Notes under the pieces: generated by a model
The model's database searches: none
The model's input: the letters and a program-made list of their open reading frames with translations, nothing else
What the model was told of the DNA's origin: nothing
In this document: piece after piece, positions 27,101-34,990 of the stretch
Position numbering within the stretch: the first letter of the stretch is position 1
Layout of the letters: each line of letters begins with the position of its first letter
NCBI RefSeq assembly: GCF_000518645.1
Contig: NZ_JADZ01000004.1
Span: forward strand, 310,001 to 374,000
Reading direction: 5' to 3'
Source: Curvibacter gracilis ATCC BAA-807
Lineage (GTDB): Bacteria > Pseudomonadota > Gammaproteobacteria > Burkholderiales > Burkholderiaceae_C
DNA: 64,000 nt
Program-made: the position numbers and the translations under genes

Positions 27101-27216
27101 GCCAGCCAGCCGAACAGCAGCACCAGCAACAGGGCCGCCAGCAAGGATCCCTTGCGAACGGCCGTGGAGACTGGCTGGGCTGGTGAGGTGGGCGACGCCC
27201 TGTGCGTGTTTGCCAC
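24118..27216 (-). CDS. Membrane sensor with two PAS domains, GGDEF and EAL
   Basis: Cyclic-di-GMP turnover protein of about 1032 aa. Order: transmembrane helix near residue 30; periplasmic CHASE-like sensor up to about 300 (NFEEHLTQTLQIVDFSAHGL); second transmembrane helix; two PAS domains (VFESSLDAIIVTDAQ, VFTHANEAIMITTPE) with PAC segments; GGDEF (LARLGGDEFV, about 666) with an RxxD inhibitory site (REGD) five residues before; EAL (GLEALLRWRHP, about 795) with DDFGTGYASL, KIDQSF, VAEGVE. Both catalytic signatures are intact. The GTG at 27216 follows the upstream stop, with AGGT overlapping that stop; the ATG at 27267 would overlap the binding-protein gene by 41 bases. Co-transcription suggests the binding protein feeds it a signal. 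Confidence 0.9.
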   Translation of the reverse strand: MANTHRASPTSPAQPVSTAVRKGSLLAALLLVLLFGWLAALGGFLWKSRDDALGNARQTAEIHARNFEEHLTQTLQIVDFSAHGLNMPKAGEPITPRLLDLLRPSPSLRSLSVLDDQGRVVASTDAANLGILVDLASYFPSATIEADVLRIGMPQTGRDLHSAERLVAPQGIAPDAPSFVPALKRLVGDPQRRWLLASLNPDYFLDHATHLLPEHLGHVQWLRYDDVLLMSSSLQERAGTHEAAGRVASLLNSREQGTLQQTLPEGQAVLTSYRASSRYPVVLAVHLHEQAMLAPWARQTRQVLSVALPALLALLGAGGALVWRQRRLDHKTAELAEQRRLAASVFESSLDAIIVTDAQAQVLSVNSSFERVTGYSAADILGQTPRLMASGLHDTAFYAALWHEVITVGRWQGEIINRHKSGHLYTALLRIHAVLDDTGQLCHYAGLITDISERKAAEERLQLAASVFTHANEAIMITTPEADLVEVNEAFERITGYRRAEVLGRNASLLNSGHQGPAFYTRLWESLHEEGRWTGEIWNRRKSGEVFAEMLTINAVRGAEGQVLRYVALFSDISTQKQHEMRLEHIAHYDALTGLPNRVLLSERLNAALPEARLQAQPLALVFLDLDGFKAVNDRHGHDKGDKLLQTLAERLQSALREGDTLARLGGDEFVAVLAGLHREEDALPVLERLRASASQAIRIDGIDLEVSASLGVTFYPQPSEVDADQLLRQADQAMYQAKLAGRNRYQIFDAEHDSLMQDQHKALAAIHEGLQSDAFELFYQPKVNLRTGALGGLEALLRWRHPQQGLLLPGAFLQPLQGNPLLASVGEWVLDKALAQRERWKAQGLDIPISVNIDATHLQQPDFMARLRSTLARHSPLQAGDLELEILETSALEDIGTVSRLMRECRDIGIGFALDDFGTGYASLTYLRRLPASLIKIDQSFVRNMLEDPEDLAILKGVLDLATAFRRKVVAEGVESLAHGLALLELGCEWGQGFAIAPPMPAEQVAGWVATWRPDARWTEARQELEEVLEA

Positions 27217-27226
27217 GGTGGCCGAC

Positions 27227-28051
27227 CTAGCGTGCCACGATGGGGGCCAGCCCATAACGGTGTGCATGGGCCATCAGGCGACCGTCGCGTTTCATGGCCG
27301 CCAGGATCTGATCGACCCGGGCCTGCAGGGCGGTCTCGCCGGGGGCCATGGCCCAGGCGTAGGGGGTGATGTGGTAGGTCTCAGGGGGTGAGATCAGGCG
27401 GGCCCAGTCGTTGAAGTCGAGCATGCGGCGGCTGAACGGAAAATCGGTCATGAAGACATCGGCCCGGCCCGATTGCACCTCTTGCTCGCGCGCGGCCGGC
27501 GTGTCCACCACGCGCAGTTCGGCCGCCTTGAGGCGTTCCTTCATCACGCTTTCATGCAGGGTGCCTTTGGCCACGACCACCACCGAGCCAGGACGGTCGA
27601 TGTCGTCCCAGCGTTGAATGCGGCGGTTGCTCTTGGTGGTGATGGCGTAGATGTCGCTGGCCAGGTGCGGCTGGGTGAAGCGCAGCTTGGCCTGGCGCTG
27701 AGGTGTGATGCCGATGGCAAACATGGCGATGTCACAGCGGTCGTTGTGCAGATCGTCGATCAGCGTCGCAAACGAGCTGTCGACAAACTGGGCCGTGGCC
27801 CCCAGGGCCACGGCCACCTCGCGCGCATTGTCGATGTCGATGCCCGTGAGCTGCTGGGTCTTGGGGTTGCGAAACGAGATGCCGTAGTAATCGGGCCAGA
27901 TGCACACGCGCAGTGTGTGGCTGCTGGCGATGCGTTGCAGCCGATCAGGTGGGTTGGCACCGGCCGACTGGCCCAGTGGCAGTGCCGCGCCCGCCGAGGC
28001 GAGTACCCAGGCGAGAACCCTGGCCAAGCGGGCAATGTTGCGAAATTTCAT
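27227..28051 (-). CDS. Periplasmic amino-acid-type solute-binding protein (SBP_bac_3)
   Basis: A 274-aa exported protein. A signal peptide (about 1-30) is followed by SSHTLRVCIWPDYYGISFRNPKTQQLTGIDID, the first lobe of family-3 binding proteins, then CDIAMFAIGITPQRQAKLRFTQPHL, VVVAKGTLHESVMKERL and GRADVFMTDF. No ABC permease or ATPase is adjacent. The next gene in the operon is the GGDEF-EAL sensor, so a ligand-sensing role rather than transport is plausible. Confidence 0.88.
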   Translation of the reverse strand: MKFRNIARLARVLAWVLASAGAALPLGQSAGANPPDRLQRIASSHTLRVCIWPDYYGISFRNPKTQQLTGIDIDNAREVAVALGATAQFVDSSFATLIDDLHNDRCDIAMFAIGITPQRQAKLRFTQPHLASDIYAITTKSNRRIQRWDDIDRPGSVVVVAKGTLHESVMKERLKAAELRVVDTPAAREQEVQSGRADVFMTDFPFSRRMLDFNDWARLISPPETYHITPYAWAMAPGETALQARVDQILAAMKRDGRLMAHAHRYGLAPIVAR

Positions 28052-28248
28052 GAGAGACCCTGGCAAAGAAAATACGCCAGATTCCCCTGCGGGTTCATGC
28101 CTTGTTCGGGTCGCAGCATGCCGCCCCAATGCCGACCCATCCAGCAGTCTTGAGCTTAGCCACAGCTGCTGCTGGCCGCATTGACTCGCATCAAAAGAGC
28201 CGCTGAACCTGCCCCCTGCGCGGGCTGTGGATCGTCATGCTCGGGTGT

Positions 28249-31200
28249 TCATGAGGACTTTCCGTGGTCTTGAGGGGCTGTCATGACGGGCTCCTTGCTG
28301 TCGGCTGGGGCGTTGCGCTTGAACAGCGTCTGCACCCAGACAAAGAAGATCGGTGCAAACACCACGCCCAGCAAGGTGGCGCTGAGCATGCCTCCGACCA
28401 CCCCGGTACCGAGCGAGCGCTGGCTGGCGGCGCCCGCGCCGTGGGCCAATGCCAGCGGCAACACGCCCAGAATGAAGGCCAGCGACGTCATGACAATGGG
28501 CCGAAAGCGCAGCCGGGCGGCCAGCCTGGCAGCGTCCACCAGCGTGTGCCCTTGCTCGTGCAAGGCCTTGGCAAACTCGACGATCAGGATGGCGTTCTTG
28601 GCGGCCAGTCCGATGATGGTGATCAGGCCCACCTTGAAGTAGACATCGTTGGCCAGGCCCAAAGCGGACACCGCCAACACCGATCCCAAGGCACCCAGCG
28701 GCACGATCAGCATCACCGAGGCAGGCAAGGCCCAGCTCTCATACAAGGCGACCAGCAACAGGAAGACCACCACGATGGCCAGCGCAAACAGAAATGGCGC
28801 TTGCTGCCCCGCAAAGCGCTCTTGGTAGGACAGCCCTGTCCACTCATAGCCGATGCCCTTGGGCAGGGTCGACAGGATGCGCTCGATGGCGGCCATGGCC
28901 TCGCCGGTGCTGTGCCCTGGGGCGGCGTCGCCCATGATGCGGTAGGCCGGGTAGCCGTTGTAGCGCGAGATCTGCACGGGCCCGGTTTCCCACTCTGCCC
29001 TCACAAAGGCGCTCAGCGGCACCTGTGCGCCGGCCCGGCCTGGCACATGCAAGGCCAGGAGGCTCTCAGGGGTCATGCGCTCCTGGGCGTCGGCTTGCAC
29101 CACCACGCGCTGCAGGCGCCCGGCGTTGGCAAAGTCATTCACCAGCGCCGAGCCGAACGCGGTGGAGAGGGTGGTGGCAATGCTCTCGAAGCCGACGCCC
29201 AGGGCCTCCGCCTTGGCGCGGTCGACGTCCAGGCGCAGCTGGGGCGCGTCCTGCAGGCCTTCCATCATGGCGTAGGCCAGCACCGGGGAGGCACTGGCTT
29301 GCTGCAGCAAGGTGTCGCGGGCCTGGGTCAGCGCGGCACGACCCAGCCCGCCCCGATCTTGCAGGCGCAAGGCAAATCCGCCGGCATTGCCCAGCCCGTC
29401 GATCGGTGGCGGCATCACCGCCATGGCGGTTCCGTCGGGCAGCTGTCCAAAGCGTTGATTGAAGGCCGTCACCTCGCTCTCGACGGTCTGGCCTTTGCTG
29501 CGTTGCGACCAGTCCTTGAGGCTGGGGAAGCCCAAGGCCGCGTTCTGCCCCATGCCTGAGAAGCTGAAACCCAGGATGCTGAAGGCCGAGTCCATGCCTT
29601 CGCGCGACATCAGGTACTGATCGACTTGCTTCACCAGGGTCTCGGTCCGGGGGTAGGTGGCCCCGGGGGGCAGTTGCACATCGACCATCCAGTAGCCCTG
29701 GTCTTCAGCCGGCACAAACGACTCCGGCACCCGCAGGTAAAGCCAGCCCAGCAGCCCGAGGGCCAGCAGGTACACGCCCATGGCGCGACCGGTTCGGCGC
29801 AGCAAACGGCTGTTGAGCCTTTCGAAGCGACCCGTCAGGCCGCCGAAGGCACGGTTGAACCCGCCAAAGAACCCACGCTGATCGGTGTGACCTGCGGGTG
29901 CTGGCGGCTTGAGCAAGGTGGCGCACAAAGCCGGCGTGAGTGTGAGGGCCAGAAACCCCGAGAACAGGATCGACACGGCCAGGGACAAGGAGAACTGGCG
30001 ATAGATCACCCCCACCGAGCCGGACATGAACGCCAGGGGCAGGAACACCGCCACCAGCACCAGGGTGATGCCGACAATGGCGCCGCTCACCTGGGTCATG
30101 GCCTTGCGGGTGGCGTCCTGGGGCGACAGGCCTTCTTCGGCCATGAGTCGCTCGACGTTCTCCACCACCACGATGGCGTCGTCCACCAGGATGCCGATGG
30201 CCAGCACCAGACCGAACATGGTCATCATGTTGACCGAAAAGCCCAGGCCCCACATCACGGCAAAAGTACCCATCAGGCACACGGGCACCACGACGGTGGG
30301 GATCAAGGTATAGCGCACGTTCTGCAAGAACAGGAACATCACCAGAAACACCAGGACCACTGCCTCCAGCAAGGTCTGGATGACCTTCTGGATGGCCACT
30401 TTGACAAACAAGGAGGTGTCGTAGGCGATCGAGTACTCCATGTCCGTCGGCATGTTGGCCGCCAGCTCCTGCAGGCGGGCCTTGACGGCATCGGCCGTCT
30501 GGATGGCGTTGGCTCCCGGGGCCAGCTGGACAGCCACGGCCACCGCTTTCTTGCCGTTTTGCCGGCTCTCGGAGCTGTAGTCCTGGCGCCCGATCTCCAG
30601 CCTGGCGACATCCGACAGCCTGACCGCGGAGCCGTCCCGGTTGGCCCGCAGCACGATGCGGCCGAACTCCTCGGGCGATTCCAGCATCCCCTTGACGGCC
30701 AGCGTGGCGCTCAGTTCCTGCTCCACCGTGCCGGGCCGGCTGCCGAAGCTGCCTGCCGGCACCTGCACGTTCTGCGCGGCAATGGCGTTGTTCACGTCGG
30801 CAACCGAAAGGCCATAGCCCAGCAGCTTCTGCGGCGACACCCAGACCCGCATGGCCGCTTCGGACCCGAACAACTGCAGCTTGCCCACGCCTGGAATGCG
30901 CCGAATCTCGTTGTTCAGGGTGCGTGCCGCGTAGTCTGCCAGCGCGACCACGTCTTGGCCTTCGTCATCGCCCTTGAAGTTGAGGGCGTAGATGAGCAGG
31001 AAGCTGGCGTTGGCCTGCTCCACTTGCAGGCCCTGCCGCGTCACGGCCGTGGGCAGGCGGGCCTCGGCCTTCTTCAGGCGGTTCTGCACGTCCACCTGGG
31101 CCAGCGCCGGATCCGTGCCGGGCTTGAAGGTGGCGGTGATCTCCGCCGAGCTGTTGGAGCTGGACGAGTCGAAGTACAACAGCCCACGCGCGCCGTTGAT

Positions 31201-31404
31201 TTCCTCTTCCAGGATGCTGGTGACTGAGCTGACCACGGTGCTGGCCGAGGCACCAGGGTAGGTGGCCGTCACGGTGATCTGGGGCGGTGCCACCACCGGG
31301 AACTGCGAGACCGGTAGCGAAGGGATCGCCAGCAGGCCCGCCAGGGTGATGAAAATGGCGACGACCCAGGCCAGGTTGGGGCGGCCAATGAAGAATGCAG
31401 ACAT
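28249..31404 (-). CDS. RND efflux pump inner-membrane transporter (HAE1, AcrB/MexB type)
   Basis: Proton-driven multidrug exporter, 1051 aa, twelve membrane segments with two large periplasmic loops. MSAFFIGRPNLAWVVAIFITLAGLLAI is TM1. The proton-relay aspartates sit in AIGILVDDAIVVVENVERLM (TM4), and the relay lysine in GLAAKNAILIVEFAKAL (TM10). QFSLSLAVSILFSGFLALTLTPALCA is TM6. It lies 36 bases downstream of its adaptor gene. No outer-membrane channel gene follows, so it must use a channel encoded elsewhere. Confidence 0.95.
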   Translation of the reverse strand: MSAFFIGRPNLAWVVAIFITLAGLLAIPSLPVSQFPVVAPPQITVTATYPGASASTVVSSVTSILEEEINGARGLLYFDSSSSNSSAEITATFKPGTDPALAQVDVQNRLKKAEARLPTAVTRQGLQVEQANASFLLIYALNFKGDDEGQDVVALADYAARTLNNEIRRIPGVGKLQLFGSEAAMRVWVSPQKLLGYGLSVADVNNAIAAQNVQVPAGSFGSRPGTVEQELSATLAVKGMLESPEEFGRIVLRANRDGSAVRLSDVARLEIGRQDYSSESRQNGKKAVAVAVQLAPGANAIQTADAVKARLQELAANMPTDMEYSIAYDTSLFVKVAIQKVIQTLLEAVVLVFLVMFLFLQNVRYTLIPTVVVPVCLMGTFAVMWGLGFSVNMMTMFGLVLAIGILVDDAIVVVENVERLMAEEGLSPQDATRKAMTQVSGAIVGITLVLVAVFLPLAFMSGSVGVIYRQFSLSLAVSILFSGFLALTLTPALCATLLKPPAPAGHTDQRGFFGGFNRAFGGLTGRFERLNSRLLRRTGRAMGVYLLALGLLGWLYLRVPESFVPAEDQGYWMVDVQLPPGATYPRTETLVKQVDQYLMSREGMDSAFSILGFSFSGMGQNAALGFPSLKDWSQRSKGQTVESEVTAFNQRFGQLPDGTAMAVMPPPIDGLGNAGGFALRLQDRGGLGRAALTQARDTLLQQASASPVLAYAMMEGLQDAPQLRLDVDRAKAEALGVGFESIATTLSTAFGSALVNDFANAGRLQRVVVQADAQERMTPESLLALHVPGRAGAQVPLSAFVRAEWETGPVQISRYNGYPAYRIMGDAAPGHSTGEAMAAIERILSTLPKGIGYEWTGLSYQERFAGQQAPFLFALAIVVVFLLLVALYESWALPASVMLIVPLGALGSVLAVSALGLANDVYFKVGLITIIGLAAKNAILIVEFAKALHEQGHTLVDAARLAARLRFRPIVMTSLAFILGVLPLALAHGAGAASQRSLGTGVVGGMLSATLLGVVFAPIFFVWVQTLFKRNAPADSKEPVMTAPQDHGKSS

Positions 31405-31440
31405 CTCGGGGGTTCTCAGGTTCGGACAAGGGTCGGTGGC

Positions 31441-32613
31441 TCAACGCTGGGCGGCTGGCCCTGCTGTGGGAACCGAAGAGGGTTTGACGCTGACCAGGTC
31501 GCCTGGGCGAACTTGCTGCCCCCCCACGATCACCCGCTCGCCGGAGCGCAACCCCTGGGCGATGTGCCAGTTCGCGCCATACATGGCGCCTGTCTGCACG
31601 GCGCGGGCCTCCACCTTGTCATCGGCCCCGACCACCTGGACCAGGGAGGGGCCCTCGGCAGCAGGCTTGACAGCGCGCTGCGGCAGCAAGACCGCCTGGG
31701 TGTCGTGGCGCTGCGTCATCAGCACGCGCACATACATGCCCGGCATCAGCAGGCCCTCCGCATTGTTGAATTCACCGCGCAAGGAGACCTGGCTGGTGCT
31801 GGGGTCGACGGTGATGTCCGAGAACAGCAGGCGGCCTTCATGAACCCGGTTTGAGCCTTCCAGCCTGATCTGCAGCTTTGGCAACAGCGTGTGGCCTTTG
31901 GGCAGGCCGGCTTGGGCTTCGCGCAGTCGCACCACTTCGGCGGCGGGCTGCACAAAGTCGACATAGATCGGGCTCCATTGCTGGATGTTGGCCAGCGCGG
32001 TGGCTTCGCCCTGTCCCACCAGAGCGCCCTGCGTGACCAGGGCCCGACCGATCCGCCCCGCGATCGGGGCCTTGACCTCGCAGTGCGCCAGATTGATCTG
32101 GGCCGACTCGACATCCGCCTTGGCGGCCAGGCGATTGGCCAGCTGGGTCTTGACGGCGGTCGCAGCGGCATCGAATTCCTGTTGGCTGATGGCATTGGCC
32201 TTGACCAGGGGCTGGTATCTGCGCAGCACGGCCTCGGCCTCGGCCAGGGCGGCTTCGACCTTGGCCAGCTCGGCTTGCGCCCGGTTCAGGGCGATACGGA
32301 ACGGTGCGGGGTCGATGCTGAACAACAACTGGCCGGGTCTGACATCAGACCCCTCCTGGAAATGACGCGCCAGCACAATCCCTGCCACCCGGGCGCGCAC
32401 CTCGGCCACCCGGGTCGAGACCAGGCGCCCGGGCAACTCCTGCACCAGAGGCAGGGTCTGCAGCTCGACTTTCACGACCTCGACCGTGGGCCGCTGAGGT
32501 TCGGCCTGCGTGACCGATCCGCCGGGCTGGCAGGCGACCAGCAGCGTGCTGATGGCGGTTGCGAAAACCGAGGCAGCGGTTCGTTCTGAAAAGCGGAGCA
32601 TGGACTTGTTCAT
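31441..32613 (-). CDS. RND efflux periplasmic adaptor (membrane fusion) lipoprotein
   Basis: A 390-aa adaptor with lipobox LLVAC (Cys about 27). The barrel-sandwich/lipoyl halves (VRARVAGIVLARHFQEGSDVRPGQLLFSIDP and CEVKAPIAGRIGRALVTQGALVG) flank a helical hairpin. The beta-barrel and membrane-proximal domains end in GLRSGERVIVGGQQVRPGDLV. It is first in the efflux operon and divergent from the TetR gene. The start at 32613 is chosen by family length; an internal ATG at 32601 is possible. Confidence 0.93.
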   Translation of the reverse strand: MNKSMLRFSERTAASVFATAISTLLVACQPGGSVTQAEPQRPTVEVVKVELQTLPLVQELPGRLVSTRVAEVRARVAGIVLARHFQEGSDVRPGQLLFSIDPAPFRIALNRAQAELAKVEAALAEAEAVLRRYQPLVKANAISQQEFDAAATAVKTQLANRLAAKADVESAQINLAHCEVKAPIAGRIGRALVTQGALVGQGEATALANIQQWSPIYVDFVQPAAEVVRLREAQAGLPKGHTLLPKLQIRLEGSNRVHEGRLLFSDITVDPSTSQVSLRGEFNNAEGLLMPGMYVRVLMTQRHDTQAVLLPQRAVKPAAEGPSLVQVVGADDKVEARAVQTGAMYGANWHIAQGLRSGERVIVGGQQVRPGDLVSVKPSSVPTAGPAAQR

Positions 32614-32654
32614 CAGAGAGGGGGCTCTGGATGCCGAATGAGGGGGTGTAAAAA

Positions 32655-32680
32655 GATTCAAATGAATCAAAAAAGATTCA
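32655..32680. promoter_or_regulatory. Candidate TetR operator between efflux operon and tetR
   Basis: Two interlocked perfect inverted repeats: GATTC-AAAT-GAATC (32655-32668) and TGAATC-AAAAAA-GATTCA (32663-32680). A further GGATTC follows at 32694. Placement 42 bp upstream of the adaptor start fits repression of the pump. Confidence 0.65.
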
Positions 32681-32799
32681 TTCTAGGCGAGTCGGATTCT
32701 TTTGTCGCACGGGTGGCCGAAATTAGAATGGGCGAACAACAAGTGCATCTCCCCACGCGCCCAGGCTTTGGAGCGCAGGCAAGAAAGCATTCCCTACTG

Positions 32800-33372
32800 A
32801 TGACCAGCACCCCTTTGAATGCCGAAGACGAGCGTGTTCTCGCCGCTCTAGCCCTTGCCTTGGTCGACAAGCCACGAGCGACCTTGCAGGAGCTTGCACA
32901 AGCCATTGGCATCAGCAAGGCAACGCTCTACCGATTCAGCAGAACCCGCGAAGAACTCGTCGATCGGCTGATGGCCCATGGCGCCTATCTGATGAATCGG
33001 TCCCTGGAGGAGGCAGAGCTCGACAAGGCGCCCACCGTGGATGCCTTGCGGCGCTTCATCGAGGGCCAACTGCGTCACAGCGAGCTGGCGGCCTTCATGA
33101 TTTACTACTGGAAGCCAGACACCTTGCAAGACGCCCGCGCCGCAGCGACCTGGACGGACTACTTCTCGGTGCTCGACGAGTTCTTCGTCCGGGGCCAGCG
33201 CGAGGGCCTGTTTCGCATCGAGATCGGCGCCGCCGTGCTCAGTGAAAGCCTGATCTCCTTGCTCTCCGGCCTGATGGACGCCGAGCGGCGAGGGCGCATT
33301 GCGCGGGCCAGCCTGCCGGGCATGATCGAGACCTTGTTCCTGGCCGGCGCCCAGAGTCCTGCAGCCCGTTGA
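32800..33372 (+). CDS. TetR/AcrR family transcriptional repressor
   Basis: A 190-aa regulator. The helix-turn-helix is TLQELAQAIGISKATLYRFSRTREELVDRL (residues about 28-57). A helical ligand domain with an aromatic patch follows (FMIYYWKPDTLQDA). It is divergent from the RND operon and almost surely its local repressor. The start at 32800 gives normal family length; in-frame starts further up (32728, 32662) would place the operator region inside the gene. Confidence 0.88.
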   Translation: MTSTPLNAEDERVLAALALALVDKPRATLQELAQAIGISKATLYRFSRTREELVDRLMAHGAYLMNRSLEEAELDKAPTVDALRRFIEGQLRHSELAAFMIYYWKPDTLQDARAAATWTDYFSVLDEFFVRGQREGLFRIEIGAAVLSESLISLLSGLMDAERRGRIARASLPGMIETLFLAGAQSPAAR

Positions 33373-33379
33373 GCCCCGT

Positions 33380-33418
33380 GGCGGGCGGGCATGGTGGTGC
33401 GTGCCGGGCCTTTTTTTT
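33380..33418 (+). terminator. Terminator after tetR
   Basis: A GC-rich imperfect hairpin (GGCGGGCA with TGCCGGGCC, 33380-33410) is followed by eight T (33411-33418), eight bases past the tetR stop. Confidence 0.6.
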
Positions 33419-33534
33419 CGCGTGATGACCCCTTCGATGGGCCCGTGCGTGGGGCCTCATTCTGGCTCAGGGACGCCTCCATTCAGAAGCCATGACCGGG
33501 CGATGTGGCGGCGCTGGCCAAAGGCCTCGGACCA

Positions 33535-33981
33535 TCAGCCGGGCGGTTTGGCGATGAAGGCCTGCTTGCCGTGGGGGTCGAAGCCGGCGGATTCATAGAA
33601 CCGCAGCGTGACCGGGTCTTTGCGGCCCGTGAGCAGCATGACCTTGTAGCAGCCCACCGACCAGGCCTGTGCCAGCGCGTGCCTGAGCACGGCCTTGCCG
33701 TGCCCGTGCTGGCGGTGCGCGGCGTGGGTCACCACGTTCTCGATCACCCCGTAGGGCCGGCATCCCCGCGTGAGGTTGGGAATCACCGTGAGGTTGCAAC
33801 TGGCCACCAGCTGGCCGCCCACATAGGCGCCGAAGTAGCGATAGCGGGGGTTGCTCAGCAGCTCCTGCCACACGGTCTGCACCACCTGCGCCTCGGGCAG
33901 CGGATCGTCACCGCTGTGCAGGTGGTGGTACAGGGCCAGCAAGGCGTTCAACTCGGAGGCTTCGATCTGCCTGATTTCCAT
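33535..33981 (-). CDS. GNAT family N-acetyltransferase
   Basis: A 148-aa acetyl-CoA-dependent acyltransferase. The acetyl-CoA loop is visible in VIENVVTHAAHRQHGHGKAVLRHALAQAW (R-Q-H-G-H-G). The C-terminal block TLRFYESAGFDPHGKQAF is typical of the family. The ATG at 33981 has AGGAA nine bases upstream; the frame continues to 34059 without support. It stands alone and the substrate is unknown. Confidence 0.85.
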   Translation of the reverse strand: MEIRQIEASELNALLALYHHLHSGDDPLPEAQVVQTVWQELLSNPRYRYFGAYVGGQLVASCNLTVIPNLTRGCRPYGVIENVVTHAAHRQHGHGKAVLRHALAQAWSVGCYKVMLLTGRKDPVTLRFYESAGFDPHGKQAFIAKPPG

Positions 33982-34282
33982 GGCGACGGGTTCCTGTTCT
34001 GGGGCTTCATGGCGTCGGCTTGAGGTGCCGCGCAGGCAGGTGGGGCGCCGCGTTGGCATGGCGCCTCAGGCCACGAGCCCCTATTTTGGACCCCAGGCGT
34101 CCGCCCGTAATCCGCCTTCAGTGTCCTTTTTGCAAATGATGGTATCGTTGTCATCTACGTTTGAGATGCAAAGATGCCTTGAATAATCCAACAGAAGGAC
34201 TGCTCTATCCAAGGATTCATCAGGGATGACAACGACACTCATTGCCAAGCCGTCGCCATGAACGGCCCCATTTGGAGACGAC
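33982..34282. promoter_or_regulatory. Intergenic region with distant 11-bp inverted repeat
   Basis: This gap between the GNAT gene (minus) and the FAH gene (plus) holds no supported gene. TCGTTGTCATC (34145-34155) is matched perfectly and in inverted order by GATGACAACGA (34225-34235), with 69 bases between. Such a pair suits a looping regulator or two half-sites for the AraC-type regulator encoded downstream at 34991. The FAH gene has GGAG at 34273-34276. Confidence 0.45.
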
Positions 34283-34975
34283 ATGACTTCCCTGGTGTTT
34301 GCCCGCCCGGCCCAGCCCAGCTTGCCGGTGCAGGGGTGTGAGGCACGGTTTGCGCTGCGGCGGGTGTATTGCATCGGGCGCAACTACCCCTGGCCGGGTG
34401 ATGGCGGGGCGGTGCCCGAGGCCCCCTTCTATTTCATGAAGCCGGCCGATGCGGTGTGCCTGGCCGAAGGCAGCATTCCCTACCCACCGCTCACAGCCGA
34501 TTTCTGCCATGAGATCGAATGGGTGGTGGCCATCGGGCGCGGTGGCTTTTCGATTGCCCCCGAGGATGCGCTGGGCCATGTATGGGCTTACGGCGTGGGG
34601 CTGGACCTGACGCGGCGCGACCTGCAGCACGCGGCCAAGGCCGCGGGCCGGCCCTGGGAGGGCAGCAAGGCTTTTGATGCCTGCGCCACCTGCACCCCCT
34701 TGCGGCCGGTGTCGGAGGTGGGGCACCCGCGTCGGGGGGCGATCTGGCTCAGCGTGAACGGCGTACCCCGGCAGCAGGCCGATCTGGCGGACCTGCTGCA
34801 CCCGGTGGAGCAACTGATCAGCGCCTTGTCGCAGTCGGTCACCCTGCAGCCGGGCGACCTGATCTACACCGGTACGCCGGCCGGTGTGGGGCCCTTGCTG
34901 CCGGGTGACCGCATCAGCGGTGGCATCGCCGGTGTGGGGCAGTTCGAGCTCACGGTGGCTGCGCCCACCACCTGA
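34283..34975 (+). CDS. Fumarylacetoacetate hydrolase (FAH) family protein
   Basis: A 230-aa metal-dependent hydrolase or decarboxylase of beta-diketo or fumarylpyruvate-like acids. Motifs: CIGRNYPW, FMKPADAVC, CHEIEWVVAIGRGG (Glu-x-Glu metal ligands), GVGLDLTRRDLQ (Asp), KAFDAC, GDLIYTGTPAGVGPLLPGD. It is the first gene of a plus-strand cluster of an AraC regulator, an SDR and 2-hydroxyacid dehydrogenases; its substrate probably arises from the same hydroxy/keto-acid pathway. Confidence 0.88.
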   Translation: MTSLVFARPAQPSLPVQGCEARFALRRVYCIGRNYPWPGDGGAVPEAPFYFMKPADAVCLAEGSIPYPPLTADFCHEIEWVVAIGRGGFSIAPEDALGHVWAYGVGLDLTRRDLQHAAKAAGRPWEGSKAFDACATCTPLRPVSEVGHPRRGAIWLSVNGVPRQQADLADLLHPVEQLISALSQSVTLQPGDLIYTGTPAGVGPLLPGDRISGGIAGVGQFELTVAAPTT

Positions 34976-34990
34976 AAAATCCGCTGAGCC

